Shown here: piece by piece, positions 24,541 to 33,415 of the stretch
Layout: every line of letters starts with the position of its first letter
How positions within the stretch are numbered: the stretch's first letter is position 1
Source: Spirochaetota bacterium
GTDB lineage: Bacteria > Spirochaetota > Spirochaetia > Treponematales > UBA12059
Direction: 5' to 3'
Length of the DNA stretch: 33,821 nucleotides
Assembly: GCA_018816345.1 (NCBI GenBank)
Contig: JAHIWG010000015.1
Coordinates: forward strand, 1-33,821
Made by a program: the position numbers and the translations under genes
Notes under the pieces: model-generated
The model's database searches: none
What the model saw: only the letters and a program-made list of their open reading frames with translations
Told to the model about the DNA's origin: nothing

Positions 24541-25350
24541 GGGACCAATTCCAATGTAAGCGTCACATCTGGTTCCAGCCTGTTCTTGCCACCGGAAGTA
24601 GGCAGATTTTCATCGACAAGTATCTCAATGGCTATCTTGCCGTTTTCCTGTTCATCGGCATTCCCTGCCGCATCGCCAATATCAACGATATCCGCCATCT
24701 CCCAGGTCACTGTACCGAGATCGAAGTGCCCATCGGTCGTTGTCTCTCCTACCGTCTGAGAGCTGGAGATGTCGCGATAAACGGTACCACCAGGTGCTGG
24801 CGCGGTTAAAAGAATCTCGATACCGTTATAGTACACGCGGGTCGCTGGGGCCGCGCCATCGCTCACCCGCCCCCTAGCGGTCGCGCTGAACCGCCAGCGC
24901 TGCATCGTAATGTCATTTACCCTAGGAACCGCGACAGACTCGATATTCTTAATAATCTTGACAAGTATAAAGGCGTCCTCGTAATCCCCGTCCGACGGCT
25001 TTAACCCATCTCTATCGACATCCTTGTCTGTTTGAATTTTTTGACTATCGATACTCATCGTACTCGGGACGACGGAGGCATTCATCGTATCCAAATCAGT
25101 ACCATCCGCAGGATCGTTCGCCCGGTAGTTCTCCCGAACAAATAGAATACGAACGGGTGCATTATTATGACTCGCGTGGATCGTCCTATTCGGCTTCATC
25201 GGAAATCGCACCGTAGCTACCCACCGGCCATCATTATCGGTCGTCGCGGTCGAAGTCAGGGCGGTAGGGTAGATGATGTTCGTAAAATTCCCCGATTCGT
25301 CATATGACCAGGATTCCGCGACGTAGAAGTTAACCGCTACGCCCGCCAAT
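24470..25350. other. Segment of low G+C across a gene junction
   Basis: Two full sequence lines counted here (24961-25080) give 50% and 45% G+C, against roughly 65-70% on both sides. The left edge is near 24470-24480, inside the TolC signal-peptide region. The right edge is near 25330-25380, inside the second Ig-like domain of the lipoprotein gene. Codon choice changes with it (ATT, TTT and AAA appear). Both reading frames stay open, so the segment probably arrived by recombination that replaced part of two genes. Confidence 0.65.
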
Positions 25351-25901
25351 CCCTTGTCGTCCTTCCAGTCCAGCACCGTCCCCGCGAGCCGGCCCTCGTT
25401 CCAGAGATCCTCTATGGCGATCTGGGGCAGCTGGTTGGTGACGTCGGAGACGACGAACAGCGGCACGGGATTCTTCCAGATGCCGTAGTCGGGATGATAG
25501 ATCAGGAGATAGACCTCGGCTCGGTCGGCGGTCTTGCCGTACTCGGAGAAGAATTTCTCCCAGATGAAGCCGGTGAAGTCGTAGGCGCCGTCGGCGTCGG
25601 TGACGGTGCTCTGGAAATAGGCGAACGCTGTCTTCGCCGAGCCGTCGGGCAGGGTGGTATCGTCGCCGTCGACGTACGCGGCGTAGTCGGCGTCCCTGGC
25701 GGCGAGGTCGGTATAGAGGAAGACCTTGGCGTCGCCGACGCCGGTAGTCGTGCCGTCGGCCCAGGCCTCGGAGTCGATGACCGTGCCCTGTATCGACGAG
25801 CGGAAGACGACGGAGCACGAGGCGAAAAAGAGGAGCGCCAGGGCTCCCGCGATGATGGCGGGCAGCGGCGGGGCCGCCCGGTACGACGATGGCTTATTCA
25901 T
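24537..25901 (-). CDS. Ig-like-repeat lipoprotein inside the efflux operon
   Basis: A 454-residue lipoprotein: hydrophobic N-terminus ending LFFASC, with Cys29 as lipidation site. The mature part looks like three beta-sandwich domains of the carboxypeptidase-regulatory/Ig-like type, each with a G-x-V start and a TDxDG turn: about 38-130 (GTVIDSEAW...TDADGAYDFTG), 174-235 (GTVLDWKDD...TTDNDGRW) and 344-405 (GRVSDGAAP...TTDGHFDLG). The ATG at 25901 is chosen; it overlaps the end of the RND gene by eight bases, and an in-frame TTG nine bases earlier is less likely. It overlaps the TolC gene start by four. Lipoproteins are unusual between RND and TolC genes, so a structural or adhesion role tied to the pump is a guess. 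Confidence 0.82.
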   Translation of the reverse strand: MNKPSSYRAAPPLPAIIAGALALLFFASCSVVFRSSIQGTVIDSEAWADGTTTGVGDAKVFLYTDLAARDADYAAYVDGDDTTLPDGSAKTAFAYFQSTVTDADGAYDFTGFIWEKFFSEYGKTADRAEVYLLIYHPDYGIWKNPVPLFVVSDVTNQLPQIAIEDLWNEGRLAGTVLDWKDDKGLAGVAVNFYVAESWSYDESGNFTNIIYPTALTSTATTDNDGRWVATVRFPMKPNRTIHASHNNAPVRILFVRENYRANDPADGTDLDTMNASVVPSTMSIDSQKIQTDKDVDRDGLKPSDGDYEDAFILVKIIKNIESVAVPRVNDITMQRWRFSATARGRVSDGAAPATRVYYNGIEILLTAPAPGGTVYRDISSSQTVGETTTDGHFDLGTVTWEMADIVDIGDAAGNADEQENGKIAIEILVDENLPTSGGKNRLEPDVTLTLELVP

Positions 25902-28900
25902 GTACTTCAATCTCCATCGCGGACGATGCCGCGGATCGCATGAACGTAGTCCCCTTCTCGAGGATCTCGTAGAGGACGGGTATCAGGACGAGGGTGATTA
26001 TCGTGGACGAGAGGAGCCCGCCGAAGATGGCCTGCCCCAGGGGCGCGTACACCTCGGAGCCGTTGCCGTGGGCGAGGGCCATGGGCAGGACGCCGAACAG
26101 GGTGGTCATCGCGGTCATGAGGATGGGCCGCAGGCGGTTGGCGCAGCCCTCGACGATGGCGCTCCGGAGCTCCATGCCGTAGTTGGCGCGCAGCTGGTTT
26201 ATATAGTCGACCATGACTATGGCGTTGTTGACGACCGTGCCGCCCAGGGCGATCAGCGCGAGCATCGCGATTATGGACAGCGACGACCCGAAGGCGTAGA
26301 GGCCCAGCACGACGCCTATGAGGCAGAACGGTATGGAGGCCATGATGACGAGCGGCTGCATGAAGCGCTCGAACTGGATGACCATGACGGAATAGACCAG
26401 GAAGACGCTTATGGCCAGCATCAGCGACAGGCTCGAAAGGGAGTCCCCTATCAGCTTGCTGGTACCGGAGGTGCGGTATTTCACGCCGAACGGCAGGGTC
26501 GTGCCGGCCATCGCGCGGGCCATCCTAGCCGTCACGCCCGATTGGTCGTCGGTCCTCAGGTAGCCGCGGACCTCCACCGAGAAATTGCGGTCCTTGCGGT
26601 CTATGCTCGTCAGGGCGGGCCTGGCCTCGAGGGTGGAGAACGCGGCGAAGCTGATGTAGCGGCCGTCGCGCGTGCGTATCGCGATGCGGTTGAGCACGTC
26701 CTCGTCGATTCCCTCGTCGGCCACGTTAGAGGTCACCCTGATGGGGAAGTCGTCTGATCCGACGCGGAGCGTGCCCACGTCCATGCCGCCGAACAGTATG
26801 CGGCTCGTGATCCCGGCCTCGTACGGCGTGACCCCCAGGGTGCCCATGTACGACTGGCTCAGGTCGGCGTACAGCTGCTCGGAGTCAGACCGGGCCGACA
26901 GCTCCGTCTTGATTACGTCCGGGTCCTCGGACAGGAACGCCCTGGCCAGGCGGGCGGTCTCGGTCACGGCGTCCAGGTCGGTGCCGTATATCTCCATCTG
27001 GTAGCCCTGGCCGCCCGTACCCATGGCCAGCAGGGAGTCGAAGCCGCCGTTCAGCACGGTCGTGTCGCAGTCGGGCAGGCGCCTCGCCAGCTCGTCCCGG
27101 ACTATGGGCAGGATCTCCTGGATGGTGCGGCCGCGGTCCTCGCTGGGCACGAGGCGTATGCGCGCGAAGGCCCGGTTGGGAGAGCCGGTTATGGTGATCG
27201 CGTTCCCCGCGCCGACGTAGTACACGGCGGCCTCTATCTCCGGGACGAGCGAGGCCACGATGGCGTCGGCCTCGTCGACCTTGGCCATGGTCCGCTCCAG
27301 CGTATAGCCGGATGGCGTCTCGAAGTGTATCTCGAACTCGCCCGTATCCGTCGGCGGGAGGAAGCTTATCTTCAGGATGGAGAGGAGCGCGACGCTCGCC
27401 CCCAGGAGGGCGACCGCGGAGAAGATGGTGAACGCCTTGTTCCCGAGCGCCGCACCGAGCAGGCGGCGGTAGGCCCGCTCCAGCCTATCGAAGCCGGCGT
27501 CGATATACCCCTCGAGGGCCTTGAGCGCCCTGGGCCTGCGCATCTGGTCCTCGCGCTTGAGGACCAGGGACGACAGCCACGGCACCACGATGACCGACAC
27601 GAGGGCGGACGCCGCCAGCGCGAACACTATGGCCAGCGAGAGGTCGTTCATGATGACGCCGATGATGCCAGTCAGGAACAGGAGCGGCGCGAAGACGCAG
27701 ATGCTCGTGGTCGTCGACGCGAGCACGGCCCCGCCGACCTCGCCCGCCCCGGCCAGCGAGGCGGCCCGGCGGTCGCCCGTCTTCTTGAACTTCTGATAGG
27801 TGTTCTCCAGCACCACGATGGAGTTATCCACGATCATGCCTATCGCGACGGTCATGCCGGAGAGGGACAGCAGGTTCAGCGACCTGCCCGTGCCGAAGAG
27901 CCCGAGTATGGCGAACAGGATCGACAGCGGGATCGACAGGCCTATGATGACCGTCGCGCGGAAGTCGTGGAGCACGAACAGGATGACGAAGATCGTCAGA
28001 GCGAGGCCCGTGGCGGCCGACTGTATGACCGTCTGGAGCGAGCGCAGCGTCGTCTCGCTCTGGTCGCTTATCACGGTGAACTCGACGGAGCCGCCCGATT
28101 CCCGCCGTATCTCCTCGAACACCGCGACGGCGGCCGCGACTATCTTGACGGTATCGCCCTCGTCCCGCTTCAGGACGTCCACCATCACGTAGTCCTCGCC
28201 GCCTGAGCGGACGCGCACGCTCCGCGCGGCCGGTTCCAGCGAGATGGCCGCGACGTCCTTGAGGAAGATGAACGAGCCGTCGCCGTACCCCACCGTCATG
28301 TTGGCGAGCTCGTCGACGTCCGAGAAGGCGCCGGCGGTCGTGAACGACAGCTCGCGGGAACGGTACATGGCGCTGCCCGCGGGCACGTTGAGATTGTTGT
28401 AGCGCAGCGCCTCGTACACCGAGAGCGCCGATATGCCCCGGGACTCCAGCTCCGTCACGTCGAGGGTAATCCTCGCCTCCCTCTTGGAGCCGCCGACCAG
28501 GTTGATCTTGGAGACGCCCGGGATCCTCGCCAGGGACGGGCTCACGCGCGTCTCCAGGTACTCGGTAAGCGCCTCCGGGTCCATCTCGCCGGACACGCGC
28601 ACCGAGAAGATCGGCAGGAAGGCGCTGGCCTCGGTCACGTATATCACCGGGTTGCCCTGGATGCCCCCGGGCAGGTCGTCGGATACGGCGTTGAGGAGCT
28701 CGCGGATCTGCGGCAGCTTCTGGCGCACGTCCACGTCGGCGCGGAACTCCATGGTAACGACGGAAAACGAGTCGGAGCTGTTCGAGGTGAGCTCCGACAG
28801 GCCCGGCAGGGTCGACATCTGGTTCTCGATGAGCCTAGAGATGTCGCGCTCGACGTCCTTGGCCCCGGCGCCGGGGTAGACCGTCACTATGGAGGCGGCC

Positions 28901-29028
28901 GGCAGCGAGACCGGCGGTATCATCTCGGAATTGAGCGACGAGCCCGCTATTACCCCGAAAACCAGGAGGCCGACGAGCAGTATCGTCACGATGGCGGGAT
29001 GCTTTACCGAGAAATCGGAGAGCATCAT
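25894..29028 (-). CDS. RND-family efflux transporter (AcrB-like)
   Basis: A 1044-residue inner-membrane pump of the hydrophobe/amphiphile efflux type. It begins with a first helix at about 11-30 (AIVTILLVGLLVFGVIAGSS), then a large periplasmic loop with YPGAGAKDVERDISRLIENQ, helices at about 335-460, a second loop and helices at the C-terminus ending in GGTVVNNAIVMVDYINQL. In helix 4 the proton-relay site is GMIVDNSIVVLEN (Asp401-Asn402), where AcrB has Asp-Asp; Asp-Asn is common in relatives. It uses the proton gradient to export drugs or other amphiphiles. The ATG at 29028 overlaps the stop of the adaptor gene (ATGA). A longer in-frame start lies inside that gene and is rejected. Confidence 0.95.
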   Translation of the reverse strand: MMLSDFSVKHPAIVTILLVGLLVFGVIAGSSLNSEMIPPVSLPAASIVTVYPGAGAKDVERDISRLIENQMSTLPGLSELTSNSSDSFSVVTMEFRADVDVRQKLPQIRELLNAVSDDLPGGIQGNPVIYVTEASAFLPIFSVRVSGEMDPEALTEYLETRVSPSLARIPGVSKINLVGGSKREARITLDVTELESRGISALSVYEALRYNNLNVPAGSAMYRSRELSFTTAGAFSDVDELANMTVGYGDGSFIFLKDVAAISLEPAARSVRVRSGGEDYVMVDVLKRDEGDTVKIVAAAVAVFEEIRRESGGSVEFTVISDQSETTLRSLQTVIQSAATGLALTIFVILFVLHDFRATVIIGLSIPLSILFAILGLFGTGRSLNLLSLSGMTVAIGMIVDNSIVVLENTYQKFKKTGDRRAASLAGAGEVGGAVLASTTTSICVFAPLLFLTGIIGVIMNDLSLAIVFALAASALVSVIVVPWLSSLVLKREDQMRRPRALKALEGYIDAGFDRLERAYRRLLGAALGNKAFTIFSAVALLGASVALLSILKISFLPPTDTGEFEIHFETPSGYTLERTMAKVDEADAIVASLVPEIEAAVYYVGAGNAITITGSPNRAFARIRLVPSEDRGRTIQEILPIVRDELARRLPDCDTTVLNGGFDSLLAMGTGGQGYQMEIYGTDLDAVTETARLARAFLSEDPDVIKTELSARSDSEQLYADLSQSYMGTLGVTPYEAGITSRILFGGMDVGTLRVGSDDFPIRVTSNVADEGIDEDVLNRIAIRTRDGRYISFAAFSTLEARPALTSIDRKDRNFSVEVRGYLRTDDQSGVTARMARAMAGTTLPFGVKYRTSGTSKLIGDSLSSLSLMLAISVFLVYSVMVIQFERFMQPLVIMASIPFCLIGVVLGLYAFGSSLSIIAMLALIALGGTVVNNAIVMVDYINQLRANYGMELRSAIVEGCANRLRPILMTAMTTLFGVLPMALAHGNGSEVYAPLGQAIFGGLLSSTIITLVLIPVLYEILEKGTTFMRSAASSAMEIEVHE

Positions 29029-30104
29029 TTCGGCGCGTCTCCCTTCCCGACCACGGAGACGACCGAGCCCTCGCGCGCGAAGTACTGGCCTTCCACGATG
29101 AAGTCCCGCTCGGCCCACCCCTCGGGCACGACGAAGGCGTCGTCGGACGAGTCCCCGGGCGAGAACGCTTCGCTCACGGCCTTGCCGTCCTCGACTCGCC
29201 AGAGCCTGCCGCCGCTGATCGCCTCGAAGGGCAGGCTATATACGCCGCGCCACCTGGCCAGCTCGAATTCGACCGAGACGAACATGCCCGGGCGGAGCAA
29301 GTCGGGCTCGCCGCCTATTGATACGGAGACCTCGAAGTTCTTCGTCTCGGCGGAGACGAACGGGCTGACGCTGCGCACCGCGCCCCGGAACTCCCCGCCT
29401 CCCGGCCTTCGGACGGTAATCCGCATGGATTCCCGCCGTCTCGCGAATTCCTCGTAATAGCGTTCCGGGACGCGGGCGCGTACTATCAGGTCCCCGAGGT
29501 CGCCTATCGTGACGAGGGGTCGCTCCGGGGAGGCTATCGACCCCGCGGAGAGGTGCTTTATCAGCACTATCCCGTCGACCGGGCTCTTCACGTTGGCGTA
29601 GTCCAGCTGTATCCTCGCCAGCTCGTACTGCGACGAGTAGGCCTCGTACTGCCCCTTGGCCTGCTCGTAGCTCTGCTGGGTGGCGGCGTTGGCCCGGTAG
29701 AGCTGGCCGAGCCGCTCGTAGGACGACTTGGCCGACAGATAGGCGGCCTCCGCCTGCTGCATCTGCAGCTCGAAGCGCTGGGCGTCGATCCGGGCGACTA
29801 TGTTCCCCTTCTTGACGGGCTGGCCGACCTCTACGAGCATCTCCTGGAGCGCTCCGGAGACGAGCGGGAGGATGGTGACCATCGTCTCCGACTCGACGTG
29901 GGCGTTCAGCTTGAGCGACTTCACGAGGTCCCCGTACTCGGGCCTCATAGTCCGCACGGGCAGGGGAGGCGCTTCCGGAGGAATGACGACCGCCCCCTTC
30001 GCGACCGCCCGGAATCCCAGGGCGCCCGCAACGATGGCCAGAGGGACGAGCCAGCGCAGTATCCTGATCGCCTTGCCCAGCTTCTTCTTAGGTCGGCTCT
30101 CCAT
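29025..30104 (-). CDS. RND periplasmic adaptor (membrane-fusion protein)
   Basis: A 359-residue adaptor that bridges the RND pump and the TolC channel. Order: membrane anchor (18-36), lipoyl half (about 72-107, EVGQPVKKGNIVARID), coiled-coil hairpin (108-168, AEAAYLSAKSSYERLGQLYR), second lipoyl half (172-200, NVKSPVDGIVLIKHLSAGS), then a beta-barrel domain (RPGMFVSVEFE). It has no lipobox, so it is held by the N-terminal helix. It starts 12 bases after the TetR gene and overlaps the RND gene by four. A GAGGAAT site precedes the ATG. Confidence 0.92.
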   Translation of the reverse strand: MESRPKKKLGKAIRILRWLVPLAIVAGALGFRAVAKGAVVIPPEAPPLPVRTMRPEYGDLVKSLKLNAHVESETMVTILPLVSGALQEMLVEVGQPVKKGNIVARIDAQRFELQMQQAEAAYLSAKSSYERLGQLYRANAATQQSYEQAKGQYEAYSSQYELARIQLDYANVKSPVDGIVLIKHLSAGSIASPERPLVTIGDLGDLIVRARVPERYYEEFARRRESMRITVRRPGGGEFRGAVRSVSPFVSAETKNFEVSVSIGGEPDLLRPGMFVSVEFELARWRGVYSLPFEAISGGRLWRVEDGKAVSEAFSPGDSSDDAFVVPEGWAERDFIVEGQYFAREGSVVSVVGKGDAPK

Positions 30105-30116
30105 ATTCCTCGCCCC

Positions 30117-30728
30117 TCACTCGAAAATCGGCGATCCGCGCATGGCCTCCGCGCCGGAGGGCGTAAGTATCCCGCCGACGAAGGCCTTGAGCGAATCCTT
30201 TAGTATATCGAGCCTCGTGAACGGCTCGTCGTCTATGCTATCGAGCACGGTGAGGCCGACCACGACGTTCGTTATGGCGTAGGTCAGGCGTCGGGCGGTG
30301 AACTCCGGCCGCACTATCCCCTCGTCGATGGCGTCCTGGACTATCTCCTCGATGAAGGCCTGCAGCTTCGACTGGAGCTCGGCCTTGAACCCGGGCAGGT
30401 CCGGGCGCGCGGCGAACGGGGACCTGACGATCATCCTGCCCGCGCTCTTGAGCTCCGAATAGGCCCGCTCCACGATTGCGTTGAGCTTTGGGACGAAGGA
30501 AAGCGAGCCGTCTCCGGCAATCTCCTGGAGGAGGGCGAGCGTCCGCCCGGTCCAGGCCGCGGCGGCGTCGTCTATCAAGGCGAATTTGCCGTTGAAATGG
30601 TTATATACCGTCTTGCGGCTCACGCCCGCGAGGTCGGCCGCCGCTTCCACGGTAAGGCCCTCCGGCCCGCTATCGCGTATAATCACCGTCGCGGCGTCTA
30701 GGATCCTATCTCTCGTTACATCGATCAT
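30117..30728 (-). CDS. TetR-family repressor of the efflux operon
   Basis: A 203-residue regulator. The helix-turn-helix is at about 24-55 (GLTVEAAADLAGVSRKTVYNHFNGKFAL), a good TetR match; the rest is the usual helical ligand-binding and dimer domain. ATG at 30728 has AGAGGTG seven bases upstream; longer in-frame starts read through the promoter and are rejected. It is first in the operon, 12 bases before the adaptor gene. A 7+7 inverted repeat lies between its promoter and its start, so it very likely represses itself and the pump until a pump substrate binds. Confidence 0.93.
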   Translation of the reverse strand: MIDVTRDRILDAATVIIRDSGPEGLTVEAAADLAGVSRKTVYNHFNGKFALIDDAAAAWTGRTLALLQEIAGDGSLSFVPKLNAIVERAYSELKSAGRMIVRSPFAARPDLPGFKAELQSKLQAFIEEIVQDAIDEGIVRPEFTARRLTYAITNVVVGLTVLDSIDDEPFTRLDILKDSLKAFVGGILTPSGAEAMRGSPIFE

Positions 30729-30742
30729 CAGGGACACCTCTC

Positions 30743-30796
30743 TACACACATTACTCGCTACGTGTGTAATATGTCCCTTGATTGTATAAATTTCAA
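30743..30796 (-). promoter_or_regulatory. Efflux operon promoter and TetR operator
   Basis: On the minus strand, TTGAAA (30796-30791), a 17-base spacer and CATATT (30773-30768) form a sigma-70 promoter. Immediately downstream, TACACAC (30768-30762 on that strand) and GTGTGTA (30749-30743) form a perfect 7 bp inverted repeat with a 12-base spacer. A dimer bound there would cover the transcription start. On the plus strand a TATAAA (30785-30790) may serve the divergent adenosine-kinase gene, so the repressor could affect both. Confidence 0.7.
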
Positions 30797-30906
30797 TGCC
30801 TTGGAGCGGAAATTCGTACCAATCGCCGTTGTCCGCCGAGGCGCCGAGCCGAGCGAGCTTGCGACGGCATCGATTCGCGGTTAAACTTGCGGCCCGGAGG
30901 ACGCAT

Positions 30907-31401
30907 ATGGAAACGAGCATCGCCGCCGTCCAGCTCGAGTGGACGAAGGACGCGAACATCGTCGTCGGACAGTCGCACTTCATAAAGACGGTAGAGGATA
31001 TCGCGGAGATCATGGCCGGGTCCGTCCCCGGGGCCAAGTACGGCCTCGCCTTCAACGAGGCGTCCGGCCCCTGCCTCGTCAGGACCGAGGGCAACGACGC
31101 GTCGCTGATAGAGGACGCAAAGGCCTGCGCGCTCGCCACCGGAGCGGGACACACCTTCTACCTCGTCATAGGTCCGGGGGCCTACCCGATTAACGTCCTC
31201 GATAGGATCAAGGCCTGCCCCGAGGTATGCCGCGTCTTCTGCGCCACCGCCAACCCGCTCCAGGCGATAGTCGCGAGGACGGGCCAGGGCTCCGGGATCC
31301 TCGGCGTCATAGACGGCTTTTCTCCCGCCGGCATCGAGGACGCGGAAGGCCGGGCCGACAGGATCGGCATGCTCAGGCGCTTCGGTTATAAATTCGCGTA
31401 G
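30907..31401 (+). CDS. Adenosine-specific kinase family protein
   Basis: A 164-residue protein of the Ado_kin (DUF355) family, first studied in the archaeon Pyrobaculum. Matches are QLEWTKDANIVVGQSHFIKTVEDI near the start, GLAFNEASGPCLVRTEGND, GHTFYLVIGPGAYPINVL and the conserved VFCATANPLQAIVARTGQGSGILGVIDG. Family members are proposed to phosphorylate adenosine to AMP, though members in bacteria are little tested. The ATG at 30907 has GGAGG six bases upstream; longer in-frame starts are not supported. It is 33 bases before the dehydrogenase gene and may share its message. Confidence 0.9.
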   Translation: METSIAAVQLEWTKDANIVVGQSHFIKTVEDIAEIMAGSVPGAKYGLAFNEASGPCLVRTEGNDASLIEDAKACALATGAGHTFYLVIGPGAYPINVLDRIKACPEVCRVFCATANPLQAIVARTGQGSGILGVIDGFSPAGIEDAEGRADRIGMLRRFGYKFA

Positions 31402-31434
31402 GCCGCTCGCGGCGACGACCCAACGGAGGACGAT

Positions 31435-32319
31435 ATGCAGGTTTCAGGCTCTTCGGTAGCGTTCATAGGCACGGGCGTCATGGGCGCCAGCATGGCGGGC
31501 CATCTCCTAAAGGCCGGCGCCAAGCTCGCGGTATACAATAGGACCAAGTCCAAGGCGGACGCCCTCGTGGCGGCGGGCGCCGTATGGGCCGGCTCGCCGG
31601 CCGCCGCCGCCGCGGGAGCCGACGTCGTTTTCACGATGGTCGGCTTTCCCTCCGACGTCGAGGAGGTATACCTCGGCCAGGACGGCATAGTGGCCGCCGC
31701 GAGGCCCGGCGCCGTGCTCGTCGACCTCACGACCAGCGACCCCGCGCTCGCGGTCCGCGTCTCCGCGGCCGCTAAGGCGGCGGGCAAGGCGGCTATCGAC
31801 GCGCCCGTATCGGGCGGCGACACGGGCGCCAGGAACGCGACCCTCTCCATCATGGTAGGCGGGGACGAGGCCGCCTTCGCCGCGGTCAAGCCGTTCCTAG
31901 ATGTCATGGGTAAGACGGCGGTGCTACAGGGGGGGCCGGGCGCGGGCCAGCACACCAAGATGGCCAACCAGATATCCGTGGCGGCCTCGCTCATAGGAGC
32001 CGTGGAATCGATGAGCTACGCCAAGAAGGCGGGCCTAGACCCCCTGCGCGTCCTCGACAGCATAGGCGGCGGGGCGGCCCAGAGCTGGCAGCTCGTCGGC
32101 ATGTCTCCCAGGATGCTCGCCGGCGACTTCGCGCCCGGTTTCTATTCCAAGCACTTCCTCAAGGACCTGCGCATAGCCCTCGATTCGGCCAAGTCCATGG
32201 GCGAGAGGCTACCGCTTCTAACCCTCGCGGAGAGCCTCTTCCAGAGGATGCAGGAAGCGGGCTTCGGGGAGCTCGGAACCCAGGCCCTCTATCGTCTCTA
32301 CGGCGAAGGGCGTCAATAA
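31435..32319 (+). CDS. NAD(P)-dependent beta-hydroxyacid dehydrogenase
   Basis: A 294-residue enzyme of the 3-hydroxyisobutyrate dehydrogenase / tartronate semialdehyde reductase family. The Rossmann motif is FIGTGVMGASMAGHLLKAG (10-28). APVSGGDTGARNATLSIMVGG (123-143) is the substrate signature, and Lys175 in GQHTKMANQ is the catalytic lysine. It oxidises or reduces a beta-hydroxy acid; which one cannot be read. GGAGG precedes the ATG. The DUF2804 gene starts on the last base of its stop codon (TAATG), so these two are coupled. Confidence 0.9.
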   Translation: MQVSGSSVAFIGTGVMGASMAGHLLKAGAKLAVYNRTKSKADALVAAGAVWAGSPAAAAAGADVVFTMVGFPSDVEEVYLGQDGIVAAARPGAVLVDLTTSDPALAVRVSAAAKAAGKAAIDAPVSGGDTGARNATLSIMVGGDEAAFAAVKPFLDVMGKTAVLQGGPGAGQHTKMANQISVAASLIGAVESMSYAKKAGLDPLRVLDSIGGGAAQSWQLVGMSPRMLAGDFAPGFYSKHFLKDLRIALDSAKSMGERLPLLTLAESLFQRMQEAGFGELGTQALYRLYGEGRQ

Positions 32320-33404
32320 TGGCCGGCGAGCCGGGCCAACAGGATCGGCCCAGGTACTCCCGAACCCTCGCCGATCCCCCGCGGAGCGTCGTCCTGGACG
32401 GGGAATTCATCCTCGGCTGCTTCAACGCCCCGCCCGAGCTGGCCAACATGCTGGACGTGCGCAATCCCTACCATTATCCCGTGCCGCGCTGGGTCAAGGA
32501 TTTCAGGTGCAAGGAGTGGAAGGCCTTCCAGTTCGGCGACAAGCGCTGGTTCTTCTTCACCGCGCTCTACGAGGCCAAGAGCTTCGGCCTGACGCAGTTC
32601 ACCGCCTGGGATCGGGAGAAGGGCCGGTGCTACGAGACGAAACGGCTCATCCCCTTCGCGAGCTTCGGCATCGGCGACAGGCTGGACGGCGAGAGGCCGG
32701 GCTACAGGGATAGACGCTCCGCTGTACGGTATTCGTTCGACCTGACGGGAGGCTCGATACTCGTAGAGGCCAGCCGCGCCAAGAGCGCCTGGGGCAAGCC
32801 GTTCTCCGGGTCGTTCTCCTTCGCCTACAACGCCCGCCAGACCGCCCCGTCCTCGGTATGCCTGCCGCTCGGCCTGAATCGCGCCATGTACTCGACGAAG
32901 GTGCTCATGCCGATGCAGGGCTGGTTCGAGGCCGACGGGGAGCGCTTCGAATTCGGCTCTCCCGACGCGATGGGCATCCTGGACGACCACAAGGGCTTCT
33001 ATCCCTACGCGATGCGCTACGACTGGGTTACCGGTTACGGGCAGGACTCCAAGGGCCGCCGCGTCGGCTTCAACCTGACGGACAACCAGGTCCGCGACCC
33101 GTCCGCCTACAACGAGAACGTCCTGTGGATCAATAGCAGGGTCTTCCCCCTGCCGCCCATCAAGGTCACCAGGCCCAACGGCCCCGAGAAGCCGTGGCAT
33201 ATCCAGGATACCGAGGGACTCGTGGACCTGACGTTCAAGCCCGAGCGCAAGAACGACATGAAGCTCAACCTCCTGCTCGCCGCCATCGACTACCACGGCC
33301 CCTTCGGCTCGTTCGAGGGCACCCTTCGCTCGGCCGACGGCGCCGAGAAGGTCGACGCCCAGGGACTCTTCGGCATGGGCGAGGAGAAGTACCTGAGGGC
33401 CTAG
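32319..33404 (+). CDS. DUF2804 family protein
   Basis: A 361-residue protein of the uncharacterised DUF2804 family. Recognisable stretches are CLPLGLNRAMYSTKVLMPMQ, FGSPDAMGILDDHKGFYPYAMRYDW and TGYGQDSKGRRVGFNL, rich in aromatic residues as in lipocalin-like beta-barrels. It has no signal peptide, so it is probably cytoplasmic. It overlaps the dehydrogenase gene by one base (TAATG), indicating coupled translation. Function is unknown; a role with lipid or fatty-acid-like ligands is a guess from the fold. No catalytic motif is seen. Confidence 0.82.
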   Translation: MAGEPGQQDRPRYSRTLADPPRSVVLDGEFILGCFNAPPELANMLDVRNPYHYPVPRWVKDFRCKEWKAFQFGDKRWFFFTALYEAKSFGLTQFTAWDREKGRCYETKRLIPFASFGIGDRLDGERPGYRDRRSAVRYSFDLTGGSILVEASRAKSAWGKPFSGSFSFAYNARQTAPSSVCLPLGLNRAMYSTKVLMPMQGWFEADGERFEFGSPDAMGILDDHKGFYPYAMRYDWVTGYGQDSKGRRVGFNLTDNQVRDPSAYNENVLWINSRVFPLPPIKVTRPNGPEKPWHIQDTEGLVDLTFKPERKNDMKLNLLLAAIDYHGPFGSFEGTLRSADGAEKVDAQGLFGMGEEKYLRA

Positions 33405-33415
33405 GAAGCCTCGTG

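Noticed and set aside
25726-28206. Plus-strand open frames of about 340 and 290 codons
   Set aside because: They are antisense to the RND and lipoprotein genes and have skewed Arg, Glu, Asp and His content with no recognisable domain.
29029-29118. N-terminal extension of the RND transporter
   Set aside because: The extra 30 residues are Arg/Gly-rich and overlap the adaptor gene; the ATGA overlap at 29028 is the natural start.
32313-33296. Minus-strand open frame of 327 codons
   Set aside because: It is antisense to the DUF2804 gene, whose sequence matches a real family.
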